NCBI RefSeq assembly: GCF_000512585.2
Contig: NC_089241.1
Location: 6,900,001-6,964,000 of the forward strand
From: Kwoniella bestiolae CBS 10118
Lineage: Eukaryota > Basidiomycota > Tremellomycetes > Tremellales > Cryptococcaceae
DNA length: 64,000 bases
Direction: 5' to 3'
This document shows positions 1 through 10,836 of this stretch, one piece after another. Both the position numbers and the translations under genes were made by a program. The notes below the pieces were generated by a model. That model was given only the letters and a program-made list of their open reading frames with translations, was not told the DNA's origin and made no database searches. Positions within the stretch are counted from its first letter, which is position 1; each line of letters starts with the position of its first letter.

Positions 1-1808
1 AAGGAGAACGAGGGGCCGATGTTGATTGATTGGCCGACTGTCGTTGGCGATTGAATGGGGTCGAGGTCATTGGCTGGGCATCTGAGAATGAGAGAGATGA
101 ACCGAATGAGAAGTCGGCTGGTGGTGGTGATGCAAGAGAGGAAAATCGTCTTTGATGACTTCGATTGTTCACTCCCGGCGTAAAGTTGGGAGGGATCGAC
201 TCCACCGGGTCACCAGACAACGAGATCTGAGTCTCTGACATCCCATGATCTATCGGAGGGGTGACTTGAGCATTTCCTGGCATTCCTCGGGCTGCTGCGG
301 CTTCAGCTAAAGCTTCGAGACTGTTCGGCTGAGTGGCTTCGAACGGCGGAACGGACAATGGACGCGACGAATGCTCGATTGGACGGTTGAGATCATTCCT
401 GGTAAAGGTATTGACATGTTTGGTGAGGATACTTCTGATTTCTTCCTGACCAGTGATGTGTTTCTGACAAAGCTCAACTATTGAAGACAAAAGAAGGTGA
501 GTCTTCTTGTTTTTGTCCTCGGGACCACCAGACGAGGCAGAGATACAGGGCGATTTAGGGGTTGGCGGAGATATCTCGGTGACAAGAGCGGGTTGAGAAC
601 CTGGCTGAGAGTGTTGAGAGAACTCCTCAACCTTTGATGTAAGTCCGTCAAGAGCCTCCTTGAACACCGCAACACTGGTGATCGCCTCAGGAAGTCCTTG
701 CAGGGATCCGAGCAGGGTGATTAGACTGTCGATTCCGTTCAATTTGGTTGTGACATGATTGAGAAGGTTGGTCAAAGCCTGTCGAGACATTCAAGATCAA
801 CAGGAGTGCTCAGCATCGTTGATCGAGCAGGAGCTTCCTTCGTTCTGGTACTCACAGTTACACTTGCAGCATCCGAGAATTGTTGCTGAGTAGGAGGATG
901 ATTGGGGTGTGGAAGAGGAGTGACGATCTTGGCAGCGAGTTCGATAGGAAGATTGGTAATCCTATCTTGGAGATCGCCAACGGTAGTCAACACTGAATCA
1001 TGAGAGGAGTCAATGATGTGGTACGAGCAATGGTACATGAAACAATGAGTCCAAATCACACCACTCACTCTGATTGGTAATCTCCTCGACCATCTCATCT
1101 CTCGTAGCCAACGAGTTCTGACCTAACTTCAATTCATGTATCTGATCTCGGAGTTGGCGGTTATCCGTCCTTAGAGTGGATATTTCCTTATCCAGCTTGT
1201 CTATCTTTTGGTTCCACTTCGTATCTCGCGCCGATGCCTGTTGTTCTCGCTCGGATGCCTGCTTATCTCGCTCGGATTCCCGCTTATCCATCGCTGTGAG
1301 GTCCAAGAGTAAGCTACCAATCGCAAAGGGGGTAGCGGATAAAAGGAAGATATTTACCGTCCAATCGAGCCAATATCTTGTCCACCCCGGTCAACTTCTT
1401 CTTCTGACCCTCTTCAAAAACCTCTTGAGCGGTCCTAGGTCTGGGCTGACTAGGCTGGCTCGGACCAGCTTTGGCATTTACACTCCCAGTGCGAGCTGTA
1501 CCGGTGGTCGGGATAGTCTGAGATAGAGATGGTGTACCATGGCGTGACGTTGAGGATGGTGGTTGATATGAAGGTGAGAATACATCATCCCCTGGGCGAT
1601 GCTGGGATGAGGAAGAGGAATTAACAGTCGGAGTCAGGATAGGATATCGGATTTGTGAATGAGAATGATGATGGGTGCGAGGTGAAGAATTGGGGTGAGA
1701 AGAACGAGCTGGTGACGGAGTCACAGGTGGAGGTGGTCTGAATCCGGTGGGAGTAGGCTGACGTGAGCGGAAGACCGAGAGGGGATCTTGGGACTGAGCC
1801 GGCAGCAT
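1..1808 (-). CDS. Coiled-coil low-complexity protein, 3' part outside window
   Basis: I do not recognise this protein. It starts at 1808 and remains open at the left edge, so it is partial. Exons read as 1358-1808, 1069-1293, 856-992 and <1-778, with introns of 64, 76 and 77 nt; frames join cleanly (phases 1, 1, 0). The first exon is rich in Pro, Ser and Thr with His-rich patches. The second encodes a strongly charged heptad-like segment (ESERDKQASEREQQ) typical of a coiled coil. The last part is Ser/Pro rich and open to base 1. Pro/Ser-rich flanks around a coiled coil fit a structural or scaffold protein, but no domain identifies the function. Confidence is high that it is a gene and low for any role. 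Confidence 0.7.
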
Positions 1809-2801
1809 GATGGACGGAAGTGAATTATGGGGAGGGAATGATCAAAATGGTGAGTGCGATATTAGTAGTGATGATGAGGAAGAAGGAAGGGATGAGTTAC
1901 ATGGTAATGGATGAGTATTCATATTGAGTATTGTATGCGAGAAAGTGTGGGTTGACTGGACTATCTATATCTTGGGTGTAAGTGGTCCGTGCGCTACCAT
2001 CACCATGATACGATACCATATCATATCAAAATGGAATATGAGGCAAGAGATGATTATGATGATTTACGCACAGACCATGACCATGACAATGACCCAATGG
2101 ATCAGTCAATGCCCTGTTCGTCCCCACTGCTTCGACCTCACCAACTCTCATTCTCATCCTCGTCCTCATTCTTATCCGTCTGATCCCCTTCTCAATAGCT
2201 TGTTATTTCAAGGGGACATTCGTGTCGATCATGTCGAGTCATGGGATGGAATGGCAATATAGGCTACTTGTCATCGGTATTGCTTGAGTCATTCTCATGA
2301 AACATCTCTGATGATTAATCGAGTTTGAGATTCTAGCCGCTCGCCTGCAAAACTTCGTAGCTGGCTTGATCCTTCAGTCACTGAATCTCGGTCTGCAGGT
2401 CTGGCCGAACGACTCGCTCGACATTGTTTGTCGGATACTGGTCTGCGTTTCGCAGTCTGTCGAGTGACAGGGGGCATCCTGAGAGGTTATGGGCAGTCCA
2501 CCACTGAGGATCAATCAATATATGTACGGATGTGTGACAAGGCTCCCCGATGAATAAATGGGGAAGAGATGTATAAGACAGTAATGCTATTTCCTATTGA
2601 TGCAAAGCACGAGTACTGGCCGAAGCACGAAGCTGAAACGCGTCCGATGTCTGACGTCACGAGCCCAACCGGGGCCTACAATGGCGAGCGTCTAAAGTCC
2701 ATTCTTTGATAATCTGTGAGCGAGCAGGCAAGACCTCACTCCTTCCACCAAGACTACCGCCTCTTGGCCGCGTACTCATGCATGGTCTAAGCTTATGAGA
2801 T
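1809..2801. other. Intergenic region with one weak ORF
   Basis: This gap lies between the start of the coiled-coil gene (-) and the start of the truncated F-box-like gene (+), so it should hold both promoters. The only item of note is a 60-codon minus-strand ORF at 2295-2477 beginning MPPVTRQTAKRR. Its Lys/Arg-rich start resembles the basic N-terminus of the paralog starting at 5589, so it may be a relic of a first exon. Evidence for that is weak. Confidence 0.35.
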
Positions 2802-3904
2802 ATGACTGCCGCTGTCCCAAAGCTATCACCCGAACTATGGTGCCACATCCTCTCATTCTGCTCGGAGAAAGGGGATGAAGGCGTGTTCGTAGCTCAACCC
2901 GTATTGATCAATGCACTGCGAGTCAGCTCGGTCGGTCATTCATCCCTTCTCTGCACGGCACCCTGGACAAGCTGACAGGGCATTAGACATTCTATCTCGC
3001 CGATGCACCCCACCTGTATCGCTCACCTATCGTGTGCAACATCGGATCATTCTTCCATGGAGTCACTAACAGTATGCCCACCATACCCCTATCAAACAGT
3101 AGACTCAACAAGCTGAAACTCCAGACTCGATCCAGAACGTTAGATCTCGAATCGCTAAATGCAGCATCATCGACACTGTACGATCTCAGATGTCTCAAAG
3201 CGGGAAATACCAAACTCCCCCTCCTACGACAAATCCGACGACTCACCATAGTTCCTAGACCGGATCCGCGAGATCACAAGGAGGGCGAGAAGGTGCAGAT
3301 TTGGCATGAGCACGAGATGAGAAGGCGGAAATTAGCCTGGGGACAACAGGTCTATGGATTGCTGTTAGAACAGGATAGGTATTTCGACGAAGCACATTGT
3401 ACCCTCTCTTCCCTTCCTACCGACCTAATCATCACGCCCAACCTTGCTGCCATCACTTCAGGAAGTCATTTATTCCCTAAGAAGAGGGGTTCAGAGACGG
3501 TGATTGATTCTTTTGCTCAGGGGGTAATACCCTTGCGACCACTACTATACTATGGAAACTGGTTCATGCAAGATAACTATGCAGTAGTATATATACAAAC
3601 ATACATCCTCCGCACTAATATGTATATACAAAACACGATTCAAGCACTACAGAACAAAGAAATGATCAGTATTATCCCACTCCGGATCAAGTCGTTTCTG
3701 TACACAGCTCTGTCCCGGAGCGAGCATATTGCACATGGGTCTAAATCTAACTATAAAACCTTCAGACTCATTCCCATTCGTCCATTTTCTATCTTTGTAC
3801 TTGAATATAGACTGGAGGGAACGAATGATCTCTCGATCTTGGAATGTAAGCCAGAATCGTACTTTGGCTTCTTTCAGTCTTTGTTGTTTTTCTTCGTTGC
3901 ATAG
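2802..3904 (+). pseudogene. F-box-like paralog 1, 3'-truncated
   Basis: This is a member of the local F-box-like family. Exon 1 (2802-2930) encodes an F-box-like start, LSPELWCHILSFCSEKGDEG. An intron with a weak GTCGGT donor (2931-2986) falls at the position conserved in all copies, phase 0 after the 'RVS' motif. Exon 2 opens with the family motif (LYRSP then FFHG) and remains alignable to paralogs until the 'LITPNL' region and about residue 220. The remaining roughly 300 C-terminal residues of the family are missing. The ORF then runs to 3904 through sequence antisense to the last exon of the next gene, overlapping it by 258 nt. It is most likely a truncated copy, though a shortened product of about 348 residues could be made. 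F-box proteins recruit substrates to SCF ubiquitin ligases; that role is inferred from the N-terminus only. Confidence 0.6.
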
Positions 3905-5589
3905 TGGTGTAGATTCATCGATGTCGATTTCGATTTCATCTTCAAATGGTTGTTGTACTTGACGACGCGGTGCATTGAACTCGTCGTTTTCAATATTATA
4001 CCCATCCAGCTCGATCTGCTCTTTGACATATGCCATATCGACTTTCTTATCCTTCTTCCAATCCTTCTCGATAATCTCTTTACGTCTACTCCAAATCTCA
4101 TCGTACTGATCTTGCGATTCCAAGCCATGCACGACTTCATACCCATACACCTCCAGGGCAGTTTCATCCTCCAACTTCCTTTTCAACTTGGCCGTGATCT
4201 TCGGTATGGTGAATCTATTAGGATGGGAGAATGAAAGTGTGTTGACTATGAGGTTCTTCGTCCTTTCTGTGTTCATCTCATCCACATCCATGTAGAACAA
4301 CCTAACATGATCCTCACTCGATCGGAGTGACTCCATCATCTCAGCTGTTTTATACCCCTTATCAACCAAGTAATTCCAAAACATCTTGTTCCATTGTATG
4401 TCTTTCTCAGTCGTCTTCCTCAGAATCAACTTATTGATTGATCCCCATATGACCCAAAACGGTTCGAGCAAGGTCGTATGACACGCATGGATTTCGGGGA
4501 TGTACTGGTCTTCCCTTGAATGTCTATTCGAACGCATAGGCGAGCGTTTGAGCTTCTCAGGTCGGTAAGTTCCGGTAATTTCTTTTTGGTATTCCACCCA
4601 TTCAACAGGTTGACATCTCTTCCATAGATCCTCACGTAGGGTTAATATCCCAAGTCCGAGTTGGAGCTCTACATTCACGATCCCATTCATAATATCCTTA
4701 TCGTCTTTGTAATCTTCCAGATCAATCCGCATAGTACTTCCGACAGACAGGCTGTCCAAGTTCGGTGTGATGAGTCTCTTAACTCGATTGATCTCCAATA
4801 TCTCCAACGTCTCATCGTATATATCTCCTTCAACATATCGATCATCTTCTAAAAATGTCTTGAGATAGTCCCTGGTGATTGGTTGTTCCTCCCCGTCAAC
4901 AAATTTAGGTACGATAGGTGATAACAGACGGAGGTGTCGGACTTTGTCAAGTAAAGGCAATTTCGTATCTTTGCCTCCTATGCATCTGCGAAAGTACCCT
5001 AGCATCCCACCTGGCTCATTGGTGGGTCCAAAGAAATATGGCATGTCATCTCGGAGTGATCGGTGGGAGCCGAGGAAGAAGGACTCGGTGTTGATGACGG
5101 TGGGTGATCTGTATAAGATGGGTCTAGCGATTTTGAGGAATAGCTGCACACACCGAAAGGACGATCAGCGTCTGCATAAAAAAAAGAAGGAGATGGAGAA
5201 TGTGAGGTAGATGAAGGACGCACATTGTTCACTTTCAGTAAAATAGCCAGAGTCTTCTGCGCAACGTAACACCCTTCCTTCTCCTCCTCCAGACAGAACC
5301 CAAAAATCCTCTTCAACACCTCATCAGGGAATGGACTTGGTCTCGGGGCGGGAGCTTCATCCGCTTCGTCCACTTGCACCGCTGGGGAAGCGATACCATC
5401 TGCTTCTGGTTCTTCTTCATCTACAGAGATAGCTACATCTGATGATCTCTCTCGCAGTGAGGTACGAGTCGTCCGCTTGTTCGTGGTGGCTGTCTTCGCA
5501 GACGGGTGGGTTGTCTTTTTGCCAGCACTCTTACCCTTGGCAGGAGCGGCTTTCTTGGATGTGGTCGGCGCTTTCTTCCGTGGGGGCAT
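3647..5589 (-). CDS. F-box-like paralog 2, intact
   Basis: Two exons, 5224-5589 and 3647-5143, are joined by an 80-nt phase-0 intron at the family's conserved position; the product is about 620 residues. The N-terminus is a Lys/Ala-rich basic extension (MPPRKKAPTTSKKAAPAKGK) resembling a nuclear localisation or DNA-binding tail, then an acidic linker. An F-box-like segment follows (PSPFPDEVLKRIFGFCLEEE), then the motif LYRSPTVINTESFFLG. The long C-terminal body has no recognised repeats and ends with a Tyr/Lys-rich region and 'VRFRP'. SCF substrate adaptor is the inferred role, from the F-box-like part only. Its 3' end overlaps the truncated paralog on the other strand, and a relic of another copy lies just upstream. 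Confidence 0.8.
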
Positions 5590-5943
5590 TATGGGTGGGT
5601 GTTGTTTTGGGTCCTTCTTCTGAATGACATGAACAACATCAACAACGATGCCATCTGCCTCACATTGTTGCTACCCATCTCAAGGGGAAGGTGGTACCTG
5701 CGCCTTTTTTAGACCTGTGAGAACTTCATTACACTACGCACTGATCTACTTCAATGAGGAGAGTGGCGCTATGACCGTTTGACCGTGTATGACATGACGT
5801 AAATCCAAACACCTGGTCTAATTTACGCACTGGCCTACCTCCACTTTCTGAGTACATCTGGTACGAGTACCCGTAGTCAAGTCAACCTGACGAGTGCTTC
5901 GTCGATATGACAACCGCATACCACAGAATATATATACTACATT
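5590..5943. other. Intergenic, promoter side of F-box-like paralog 2
   Basis: About 350 bases lie between the start of paralog 2 and the C-terminal relic. I see no ORF with family similarity here and no clear regulatory element beyond AT-rich stretches (5927-5940). Confidence 0.4.
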
Positions 5944-6120
5944 GAGTATGAGGCTGAGGAGACCATGATAAGCAAATCCCTACATGAGTCGTTCGAGTAC
6001 AAGGCATCTAATTGGAAGAACGGCGATGATGGTGCTGGACCGAAAATTAGGTTTAGACCGTTTAGGGAGTTACCGCAGTATCAGGGGTGTGGATGGAGCG
6101 GGAATGGATGGGAGGTTTGA
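5944..6120 (+). pseudogene. C-terminal relic of an F-box-like paralog
   Basis: A 58-codon open stretch ending in TGA at 6118-6120 translates to a segment with SLHESFEYKASNWKNGDDG followed by PKIRFRPFRELP. It aligns with the C-termini of paralog 2 (YKDRKWTNGNESEGF then VRFRP) and of the split paralog near 10.2 kb (RDRFWENGEDKCGPVIRF). Nothing upstream in this gap supplies the rest of the gene. It is therefore an orphaned 3' end on the + strand, the same strand as the truncated copy at 2802. I see no start or splice site that would express it alone. Confidence 0.65.
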
Positions 6121-6465
6121 TGGGGTAATTTTGTTTTAAGTACAACAGAGCTTTCGAAAACATAGTTGTGAGGATGTATGTAACGACCGGCCCTCTGTAT
6201 GTAATGAACATTCTTAATGAAGCAATGTTATTTGCATGATCCAGATGGGATCGGGCCATCTCATCGATCAATTTCATCCTTGGGTGAGAACAGGGTTAAG
6301 TAAGAGTTTCGCATCTGCGCAGAGGATTTGATAATATGCTATATCCGTATGCAATGCATGTACAGTATCTTACGGACCTTGTTCCTGCACCATAGCAAAA
6401 CTCATGATTACATCGAAGGTACCTCTATCCTCAATATCTTGATTGTGACCGTGCATCAATCCTGT
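6121..6465. other. Intergenic, nothing recognised
   Basis: This gap separates the C-terminal relic (+) from the 3' end of paralog 3 (-). No coding, RNA or repeat feature was recognised. Confidence 0.4.
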
Positions 6466-8116
6466 CTAAATGACATCGTCTTCATCCACCCACTCATCCT
6501 CATCCACATCCAAATCTTCCTCCTCATCATCATACCCCACCCCATAAACATCATCATCATCATACTCGATAAAATCGTCCACGTCGAAATCATGTCCATC
6601 GTCATCGCTCCAATCCTCACCGTCGTCATCGTCATTCTCATCATCCGTCCAATCTGAATCATCATCCCGTGGGGGAGGTCTTGGTCTCAAATCCAATTCC
6701 CACTTATCCCCCTTCCCTTGTCCGCAGGAGGTGCACCCTTGATAATCCGTCGCGAGGTAGAGTTTGATAGTAGGTGCTTTTCGAAGAGTATCGGTCCACA
6801 ATCCTTCCGAGTTGATTTCTAACAGCTCTCTGATCCGTTCTTCCATATGGATGAATATTGATTTATATATGGATCGTCTCCTCTCCAATTCCTGAGGGGT
6901 AAAGCGAGAAGATTTGATACTGCTCAGACAAGCCATATCTATCTCGTCTGAGGGAATCTTCGGATTGATAACTGTATCCTCATATACGTAATTAAGATCC
7001 GCTCCTACTCCTTCCAAGTCGCTTGATATAGTTAGGAACTTCTCTATCCCATAGACCTCTATGATGGTCTTACTGTCCACCTCCTCTTGTTCAGCACGTT
7101 CGATAAATACAGCAGGGATGGACGAATCGACCATCTCGTAAATACATTCTATCCAGCATTCTTGGTCCAACTCCGAAACCGAATCCACCGGCCAATCAAC
7201 GTCCAAATTACTCGATTTTCGTCCTGCTGAAGATGATGATGATCCTCCTTCATAGTTGTTGACGATGGGCCAGAGGTACTTCCTCACGTCTTCCTTTTCT
7301 CTTACGGTGATTCGATTGGTAGTTCCCCAATGGATGATAGGAGGATCTTCCAAAGTGGTATGACACTCTGTTATCTCCGGTAAGAGGCCTTTGGTAGTGG
7401 TGATTTTGAGGATATCGTCGGATAGTGACATCGAGGGAGAATCGAACTCGCACCAGCTTTTCGGTCGAAGATGAGTGAGGAGGTTGAGCTTGATACTCCT
7501 AATTGACTTGAACGAAGTATCACTGATCTCTCGTTCTCTATGTCCGGTGGGTACGAGGTATGAGTCGCATGAGATTGATTTCACACGAGGGGTGATGGTA
7601 CCGACGCATTTCGATAGGATGTCGTTGGCAGAGGTGTATGATTCACGTTGTTTAGTGGAGATAGCTTCTAACTGTTCGAAATCGCAGTCTTCCGGTAGTG
7701 AATATGGGTAGATGCGGAGCTGTTGGACTTGGTGGAGTAAGGGGAGTTTCGTGTTTCCCTCTTGGACGACTTTTAGGTAGAGTTCATGGGATGAGGAGAG
7801 TGAGTCGGAGAGGGATTGAGAGACGGGTTTGTCGGATCCGAGAAAGAAGTTGTGGATGTCTCTGATGATGGGGGAAGAGTATAGGTATGGCGAGGCGAGG
7901 AGGTACCAGGTCTGCGCCCGAGCAACAGTAAGCTATCATGACTAGTCGATGTGAATGCAGTGAAAGAGATGGCAATGGGGTCCAACATACCTTGCTGACC
8001 CTCAGACAAGTTGCCAAAGTCTTCTGAGAAACGAACAAACCCTCATCATCCTTCTCTGCGCAGAAGCTGAGGATATGGTCCCATATCTCTGGACTCAGCT
8101 CCGAGGACGAGGACAT
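6466..8116 (-). CDS. F-box-like paralog 3 with poly-acidic tail
   Basis: Two exons, 7991-8116 and 6466-7911, with a 79-nt phase-0 intron at the same place as in the paralogs, give about 523 residues. ATG 8116 is chosen because it precedes the F-box-like segment directly (SSELSPEIWDHILSFCAEKD); the basic extension of the other complete copy is absent. The conserved LYSSPIIRDIHNFFLG motif opens exon 2. The C-terminal roughly 65 residues are almost entirely Asp/Glu, encoded by GAT/GAC/GAG repeats (6466-6670), and replace the basic/aromatic end of the sister proteins. A CxxC-like pair (CTSCGQ) precedes the tail. Inferred role: substrate adaptor, possibly for a basic partner such as histones. This rests on composition only. 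Confidence 0.78.
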
Positions 8117-8512
8117 ATCGGTGACAGTGTGGATTTGCAAGAGTAGAGTGACGGTAAGCTAGATATGATAGCGGTGATCCATAAATGTATCCTTATATGC
8201 AGGTTGAATGAATTTTAAGAGACAAGCTAAGATGAGCGAGGATATTAACGCTCGGTCCCATCGGTCATTGAATCATGATTTTGGAATGGCGGGGATCGCC
8301 GCCTCACTCGCTGATACGAAGTAACCTCCACTAGGAACGCGACTCCCTTTCCAAGATCCAAGTCTTATGACGAAAATCAAAGTGAGATCCTGGACTCCCC
8401 TACTTTGCCATACCCCCATCTCCTTCTTCCATCATTGTGCTCGAGCATGTCCCTGCCTCCCATCATTCACAGCGATATCTAGCATATCATCTAGGTTCAT
8501 CCACGACCCCAA
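8117..8512. promoter_or_regulatory. Divergent promoter between F-box-like paralogs 3 and 4
   Basis: A gap of 396 bp sits between head-to-head paralog starts (8116 - and 8513 +), so it must carry both promoters. I see pyrimidine-rich tracts before 8513 and no defined factor site. Confidence 0.45.
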
Positions 8513-10254
8513 ATGGCCGCTAAGCAGAAGACAACCAAATTAACCTCCCACTCGAAGAAGGGCTCAGCCAAGAAATCGACGTCCACGAAGAAGACGAACA
8601 CCCGTATATACCTCAAGAAACGAAAGAGTAATGGTGCAGTGCAGGAAGACAAGGACGACTTTGTGTTCAATGAGAAATCCATATCCGACCGGAAAGAACT
8701 ATCTCCTTTCCCCGATGACGTTTTGAAGAGGATCTTCCAGTTTTGTTTGGAACAAGGGAAGGCGGGGTGTTATACGCCGCAGAGGACTTTGGTCAATGTT
8801 TTGAGGGTGAACAGTGTAAGTACCGTATCCTCGGGTTTAAATTTCTCTCGTCTTGATAGCACCTGTCTGATGTCATCTTATCCTCTGTTCATTCACAGGC
8901 AAATTACTCTGTACTGATGTCGATTTATCGTTTTTAGGTCTTCTTCACCATAGCCGGCTCGGTCCTATACCATTCTCCAGTCATCATGGATCTAGGAACC
9001 TTTGTCAGCGGCTCAGCACGTATGCTCCCCATCGACAAATTCAACTTCAACTTTGACCCTGATCTATCTCAACCTGAGGCGGCTGCTCTGGCGAGGAAGT
9101 CGGGATGTACCAAGTTGGTCTTGTTACAGTATGTGAAGAATCTGACTATCCTACCTTGTACTGCCCCAAGATCTGTATCCGATCAAGATGAAGACCAGGA
9201 GAACTATCAGTTTTCAGAAGAATTTTTAGAACGCCTGAAGAAGGACGGGAGGTATTACAAAGGACAGACGTACGAACGGGCCAGGACGATACTTCATAAA
9301 CAGTGGAGGTGCGTCACGCCAAAGATGGTTAGAGTGACTATAGGGAACGATCAGAACGTATATGGGAGTTTGAAGGATGTAATCGCCAAGATCCAACATA
9401 ACCGTGACGATCCGACTGAGGAAGAAGATAAAGAACGAGTCAAAGAACTTACATAATTGAAAAACCTAATTACCAAATTGTCCGACCAGTTCAAAGATTC
9501 CATCGAATCACTACGCTTGACCTTGATGTCAAGGTTCGCACCTAAAGAATGGTCAGAGTACCAGAACGCCCAATACAGGATCCCGTTCAAGCCTGAAATG
9601 CCTAATGCAGAGTACAAACAGCACTACTTCCCACCCACATGGATGATCCATACCGACCTGTCCACTGAGTTCCCCCTATTATGGGGCTCAATCAATAAGA
9701 TCATCGTTCGTCCATCGGATGATACTCCAGATATAGATGATCTTTTACCGGTAAAAGCGAAAGATAAGAAAAGGAAAAGACATCATTTATGGGATAACGA
9801 GAGTGATTGGGATTGGGACTTTACTCCTCCACCGGAATTTGCATATGCATATACCACGCGTCGACAGCAGGAAGACGAGATGGCAGAAATCATGGGAAGG
9901 GACTACAAGAATGTACAGACCATCCTGAGGTCGATAGTGGATTCTCATCCTAGGAATTTCGGACGCTCGTTGTTGCATTCGGATACTAAGAGCCAATTGG
10001 AGGATAAGACGAAATTTGAGGTATATGGATTGGAACTTGTCCTAGAGCTCAATGAGGAAGCGGACGACCAAATGAGAGGAAGGATAAGGGAAGAAGAGGA
10101 GAGGGTCAGGTCGAAATTCGATTATTACGCGTTGGAAATGTACGAATCGCTGCAGAGGCAAATTAGGTTCAGAGATAGGTTTTGGGAGAATGGTGAGGAT
10201 AAGTGTGGACCAGTGATTAGGTTTTATACGATGGGGGAATTGAAGCAGGATTAG
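8513..10254 (+). pseudogene. F-box-like paralog 4 interrupted by in-frame TAA
   Basis: Exon 1 (8513-8815) has a basic Lys-rich N-terminus (KKGSAKKSTSTKKTN) and the F-box-like segment LSPFPDDVLKRIFQFCLEQG. The intron (8816-8937) is at the conserved phase-0 site. Exon 2 opens with VLYHSPVIMDLGTFVSG and is open until TAA at 9454-9456. Reading continues in the same frame without any shift from 9457 to 10254, and that part matches the C-terminal body and end of the sister genes (VIRFYTMGELKQD). One nonsense codon therefore splits a protein of about 539 residues into 273 and 265. No GT-AG intron spans the stop. It is best read as a recent pseudogene or a nonsense allele; a sequencing error is also possible. 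Confidence 0.72.
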
Positions 10255-10630
10255 GTGGGCGTTAGATTGCTGTACATATCACGGAGTCGTCCAAGGAACA
10301 GATATCCGCTTGAGTACGAACAATCGTCTGAATCAAGACATTCACACAGATGGTGATATTAGTATTATTCGGAGCTAAGATTACAGGAAGATATATAGGA
10401 AGAATAACGTGTAACATTATTTCGGATGCAAGGTAACGAGAAGGAAGCTCCAGGTCAACCCTACGGATGCTATAGCCTATTACTTCACCTCATTGATGGG
10501 CTGGTCTTGAAATTTGATCTTCAGACGTCCAGTCAACCAGGGACACATGAATATATGGTACTTGCATTAGCACTTTCCGGGATTCGAGTACCTGTTCGGT
10601 ACGAGTATCTTGATTCTCACGGGGCGGCTC

Positions 10631-10650
10631 CCGCTCGGCGCCCGGATAAG
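10631..10650 (+). promoter_or_regulatory. GC-rich 13-mer plus GATAAG site upstream of methyltransferase 1
   Basis: CCGCTCGGCGCCC at 10631-10643 is followed closely by GGATAAG at 10644-10650, about 190 bp upstream of the start at 10837. The exact reverse complement of the 13-mer and the same GGATAAG occur upstream of the paralog at 16.6 kb. GATAAG is the core bound by fungal GATA factors; function here is inferred. Confidence 0.45.
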
Positions 10651-10836
10651 AAGCACTTATCGATAACCTTGCCCAGCTACCATATATAAGGAGTCCAAAA
10701 GCGAGCACAGTATTCAAGTGTCCCTCTCGGTCATCGCCTCGTGTAGGTGTCATACTGTACGCATCGACTCACCATATCATAACGTCGAATCTCATTGTGA
10801 GGCTGATTCAACCTTTTTGAAAGAGCAGCCAATACT

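Noticed and set aside
6328..6665. Long ORFs (+ and other - frame) over the acidic-tail region
   Set aside because: They are shadows of GAT/GAC repeats encoding the Asp-rich tail of F-box-like paralog 3; products are Ile/His or Met runs.
10426..10689. 87-codon + strand ORF upstream of methyltransferase 1
   Set aside because: Lies in the promoter gap, no paralog upstream of methyltransferase 2, no recognisable composition.
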